From assembly GCA_023139255.1 (NCBI GenBank), contig JAGLNY010000133.1, positions 1 to 8,444 of the forward strand: a stretch of 8,444 bases of DNA. The letters run 5' to 3'. The DNA comes from Spirochaetales bacterium (GTDB taxonomy: Bacteria; Spirochaetota; Spirochaetia; JABMQR01). The notes below the pieces were generated by a model that was given only the letters and a program-made list of their open reading frames with translations, made no database searches and was not told the origin of the DNA. Made by a program: the position numbers and the translations under genes. Positions 6,907-8,444 of the stretch are shown piece by piece; position 1 is the first letter of the stretch; each line of letters starts with the position of its first letter.

Positions 6907-7587
6907 TTACTCCAGTATAATCAATCTACTTACTGCTAATTTAGCCCATTCACTGGTTGGAAATGTTGTTGATAATTCACGATATGCACCAATTGCCTTG
7001 TCTGTCTCGCCCAGTACTTCGTAAAGGCGGGCAATGCTGAATTTTGCATGAGGGGCCTCAGAAGATCTATCCGCATAGAGTTCGTACACCAGTTGATAAT
7101 TCTCGATTGCTTTTTCCTGCATATCCAATAATTCGTAACAAACTGCCGCATTCATTGCTGAAGATGCAGCAAGATGTGAATCAGGATATATTTCAATAAT
7201 CTGCAAAAATGATTCTACAGCCGTTTCATAGTTTTCTTTATGTTTTTCAAGAGATGCCAGAGTAAACAATGCACGCAATTCAGGATATCCTGTTCTGGTA
7301 GAATCAATTAAGACAGACAAGTCCTCTTTCAACTTGAGATAAACTTCCTGATGCTCTTCATCAGAGAGCTCTGCTGTATTATTTACCCATTCAGCATAAT
7401 CATCGTGTAATTGTTCTACCTGAGCTGTCTTTTTATCAAGCTGATTATTCAATACGTTTATCGTCACTCCAAAAGCAATAACTCCAACAACTATAATGCA
7501 AACAACTATCAGTAGAGTTATACGATTTTTAGATACAAACGCAGTAATACGATCTAATCTTGTTTTCTCAATTTTCTTTTCTGCCAT
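6907..7587 (-). CDS. Membrane-anchored TPR protein
   Basis: This 226-residue protein has a short basic cytoplasmic tail (MAEKKIEKTRLDR), one transmembrane helix at about residues 23-43 (ITLLIVVCIIVVGVIAFGV), a charged, probably helical stretch (44-100) and three tetratricopeptide repeats. These lie at about 102-136 (ALFTLASLEKHKENYETAVE), 139-172 (AMNAAVCYELLDMQEKAIEN) and 179-212 (AKFSIARLYEVLGETDKAIG), each with the usual small/aromatic and A/P pattern. The uncleaved anchor should leave the repeats outside the cytoplasmic membrane (N-in), as in YfgM-like envelope proteins. It resembles those, BamD and CpoB/YbgF only in general design, so a role in protein export or envelope assembly is a guess. 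The start is supported by CGGAG 11 nt upstream. The gene begins 33 nt after the rpsA stop and ends 10 nt before the lipoprotein start, so one mRNA is likely. Confidence 0.82.
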   Translation of the reverse strand: MAEKKIEKTRLDRITAFVSKNRITLLIVVCIIVVGVIAFGVTINVLNNQLDKKTAQVEQLHDDYAEWVNNTAELSDEEHQEVYLKLKEDLSVLIDSTRTGYPELRALFTLASLEKHKENYETAVESFLQIIEIYPDSHLAASSAMNAAVCYELLDMQEKAIENYQLVYELYADRSSEAPHAKFSIARLYEVLGETDKAIGAYRELSTTFPTSEWAKLAVSRLIILE

Positions 7588-7620
7588 ACGTTTTTGTACT
7601 CCGGAATTCTTGTAATAATA

Positions 7621-8444
7621 TTATTCAGCGCCTTGATCTTTTTCTTTTAATAAATCAGCAAAAGTAAAAGTGTGTTCATTCTCATTCTCATCATTGTGGA
7701 TATACTTAGACATCTCACTTTGCTGTGATTTTCTCAAATAATCTTTTATAGATAAAGATAGTCTTTGAGCATTAATATTAATATCAGTAACTAGAGCTGT
7801 AACTTTATCCCCGGATTTGAATTTTCCGAGAACTGAATCATCAAATTCTTCATCAGGTCCTACAAGATTGAATTTTGAGATTAACCCTTCTATTCCGGCA
7901 ATTACTTTTACAAAAACACCAAAGTCAGTAATACTTGTTATCTCACCAGTTATCACACTGCCTTTCGGATATGATTCTTTGAGAGTTTGCCATGGATTTC
8001 CTTCAAGCTGCTTTACCCCTAGTCGAATACGCCTGTTTCCGGATTCAACTTTTGTTATAACAACCTCAATTGTATCTCCTTCACTGCAAAATGATTTAAT
8101 GTTTTTGGTTTTTTTAGTCCATGAAATATCATCAATATGGAGAAACCCGTCAATACCTTCTTCCAGATTAAGAAATGCCCCGGCATTTGTAATTTTGACA
8201 ACTTCAGCATTTAATCTCTTACCTTCCGGGAATCTTTCCACTATAGTATCCCAAGGATTATTGGTAACCTGTTTCATACCAAGAGAGATTTTCTTCTCAC
8301 CTGTATCGTATCCTAATATCTTCGAACTAACAGTAGCACCGATAGAGACAACTTCACGAGGATGTGAAATACGCTTGACCCAGGATAATTCTGAAATATG
8401 GGCAAGGCCCTCAATTCCTTCTTCAAGTTCAATAAAAACACCAA
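7621..8444 (-). CDS. rpsA: 30S ribosomal protein S1, 3' part
   Basis: Protein S1 binds mRNA on the 30S subunit and helps initiation on structured or weakly Shine-Dalgarno messages. The frame is open to the right edge, so this is the C-terminal 273 residues only; the ATG at 8275-8277 is internal because the S1 fold continues upstream of it (GVFIELEEGIEGLAHISELSW...ISLGMKQV). Three S1 (OB-fold) repeats are visible: a partial one at about 8266-8442, one at about 8008-8223 (GAFLNLEEGIDGFLHIDDISW...IRLGVKQL) and one at about 7738-7962 (GVFVKVIAGIEGLI...LSLSIKDY). Linkers NNPWDTI and GNPWQTL follow the LGxKQ motif, as in true RpsA. The order matches E. coli repeats 4, 5 and 6; the last repeat lacks the HIS(E/D) motif, as it does in E. 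coli. A short acidic tail ends the protein. In treponemes I recall rpsA being fused to cytidylate kinase; the upstream part is not visible. Confidence 0.93.
   Translation of the reverse strand, partial: GVFIELEEGIEGLAHISELSWVKRISHPREVVSIGATVSSKILGYDTGEKKISLGMKQVTNNPWDTIVERFPEGKRLNAEVVKITNAGAFLNLEEGIDGFLHIDDISWTKKTKNIKSFCSEGDTIEVVITKVESGNRRIRLGVKQLEGNPWQTLKESYPKGSVITGEITSITDFGVFVKVIAGIEGLISKFNLVGPDEEFDDSVLGKFKSGDKVTALVTDININAQRLSLSIKDYLRKSQQSEMSKYIHNDENENEHTFTFADLLKEKDQGAE

Noticed and set aside
7738..7962. Last S1 repeat lacking the HIS(E/D) RNA-contact motif
   Set aside because: The sixth repeat of E. coli S1 shows the same loss as I recall it, so this is a family trait rather than damage.
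8275..8277. Internal ATG as the start of a small two-repeat S1 protein
   Set aside because: The same frame continues upstream to the window edge, encoding another S1 repeat ending ISLGMKQV, so this methionine is internal.

Overview
The window reads as ordinary chromosomal housekeeping DNA from an AT-rich bacterium, most likely a spirochaete (Treponema/Spirochaeta-like). That assignment is an inference. It rests on two lipoproteins with relaxed lipoboxes, a long TIGR03960+DUF2344 radical SAM fusion, and a primary sigma factor gene followed directly by a C4 zinc-ribbon coiled-coil gene, an arrangement I recall from treponemes but could not check. There is no sign of phage, IS elements, CRISPR or tRNA genes.

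Plus strand, 1-5196. The window opens inside rpoD (regions 2 to 4 of the housekeeping sigma factor, stop at 631-633). A zf-RING_7 coiled-coil/zinc-ribbon protein follows after 14 nt. The 356-nt stretch between this gene and the next holds a complete type A RNase P RNA (rnpB, about 1466-1793). A likely promoter for it overlaps the end of the zinc-ribbon gene. A TPR-like lipoprotein gene begins only about 14 nt after the RNase P RNA. Its stop overlaps by 4 nt (ATGA) the start of an 826-aa radical SAM protein of unknown function.

Minus strand, 8444-5206. The 3' part of rpsA (ribosomal protein S1, repeats equivalent to E. coli 4 to 6) enters from the right edge. After it come a membrane-anchored TPR protein, an unrecognised lipoprotein 10 nt further on, and mazG (nucleoside triphosphate pyrophosphohydrolase). 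All four point the same way with short gaps and look like one transcription unit. This unit meets the plus-strand unit tail to tail, with only 9 nt between the mazG and radical SAM stop codons and no convincing terminator.

Together the genes cover transcription initiation (RpoD), tRNA 5' maturation (RNase P), translation (S1), nucleotide-pool cleaning (MazG) and cell-envelope proteins (two lipoproteins, one anchored TPR protein). The least understood component is the translationally coupled pair of TPR lipoprotein and radical SAM/DUF2344 fusion. I see no clearly new defence or mobile system.
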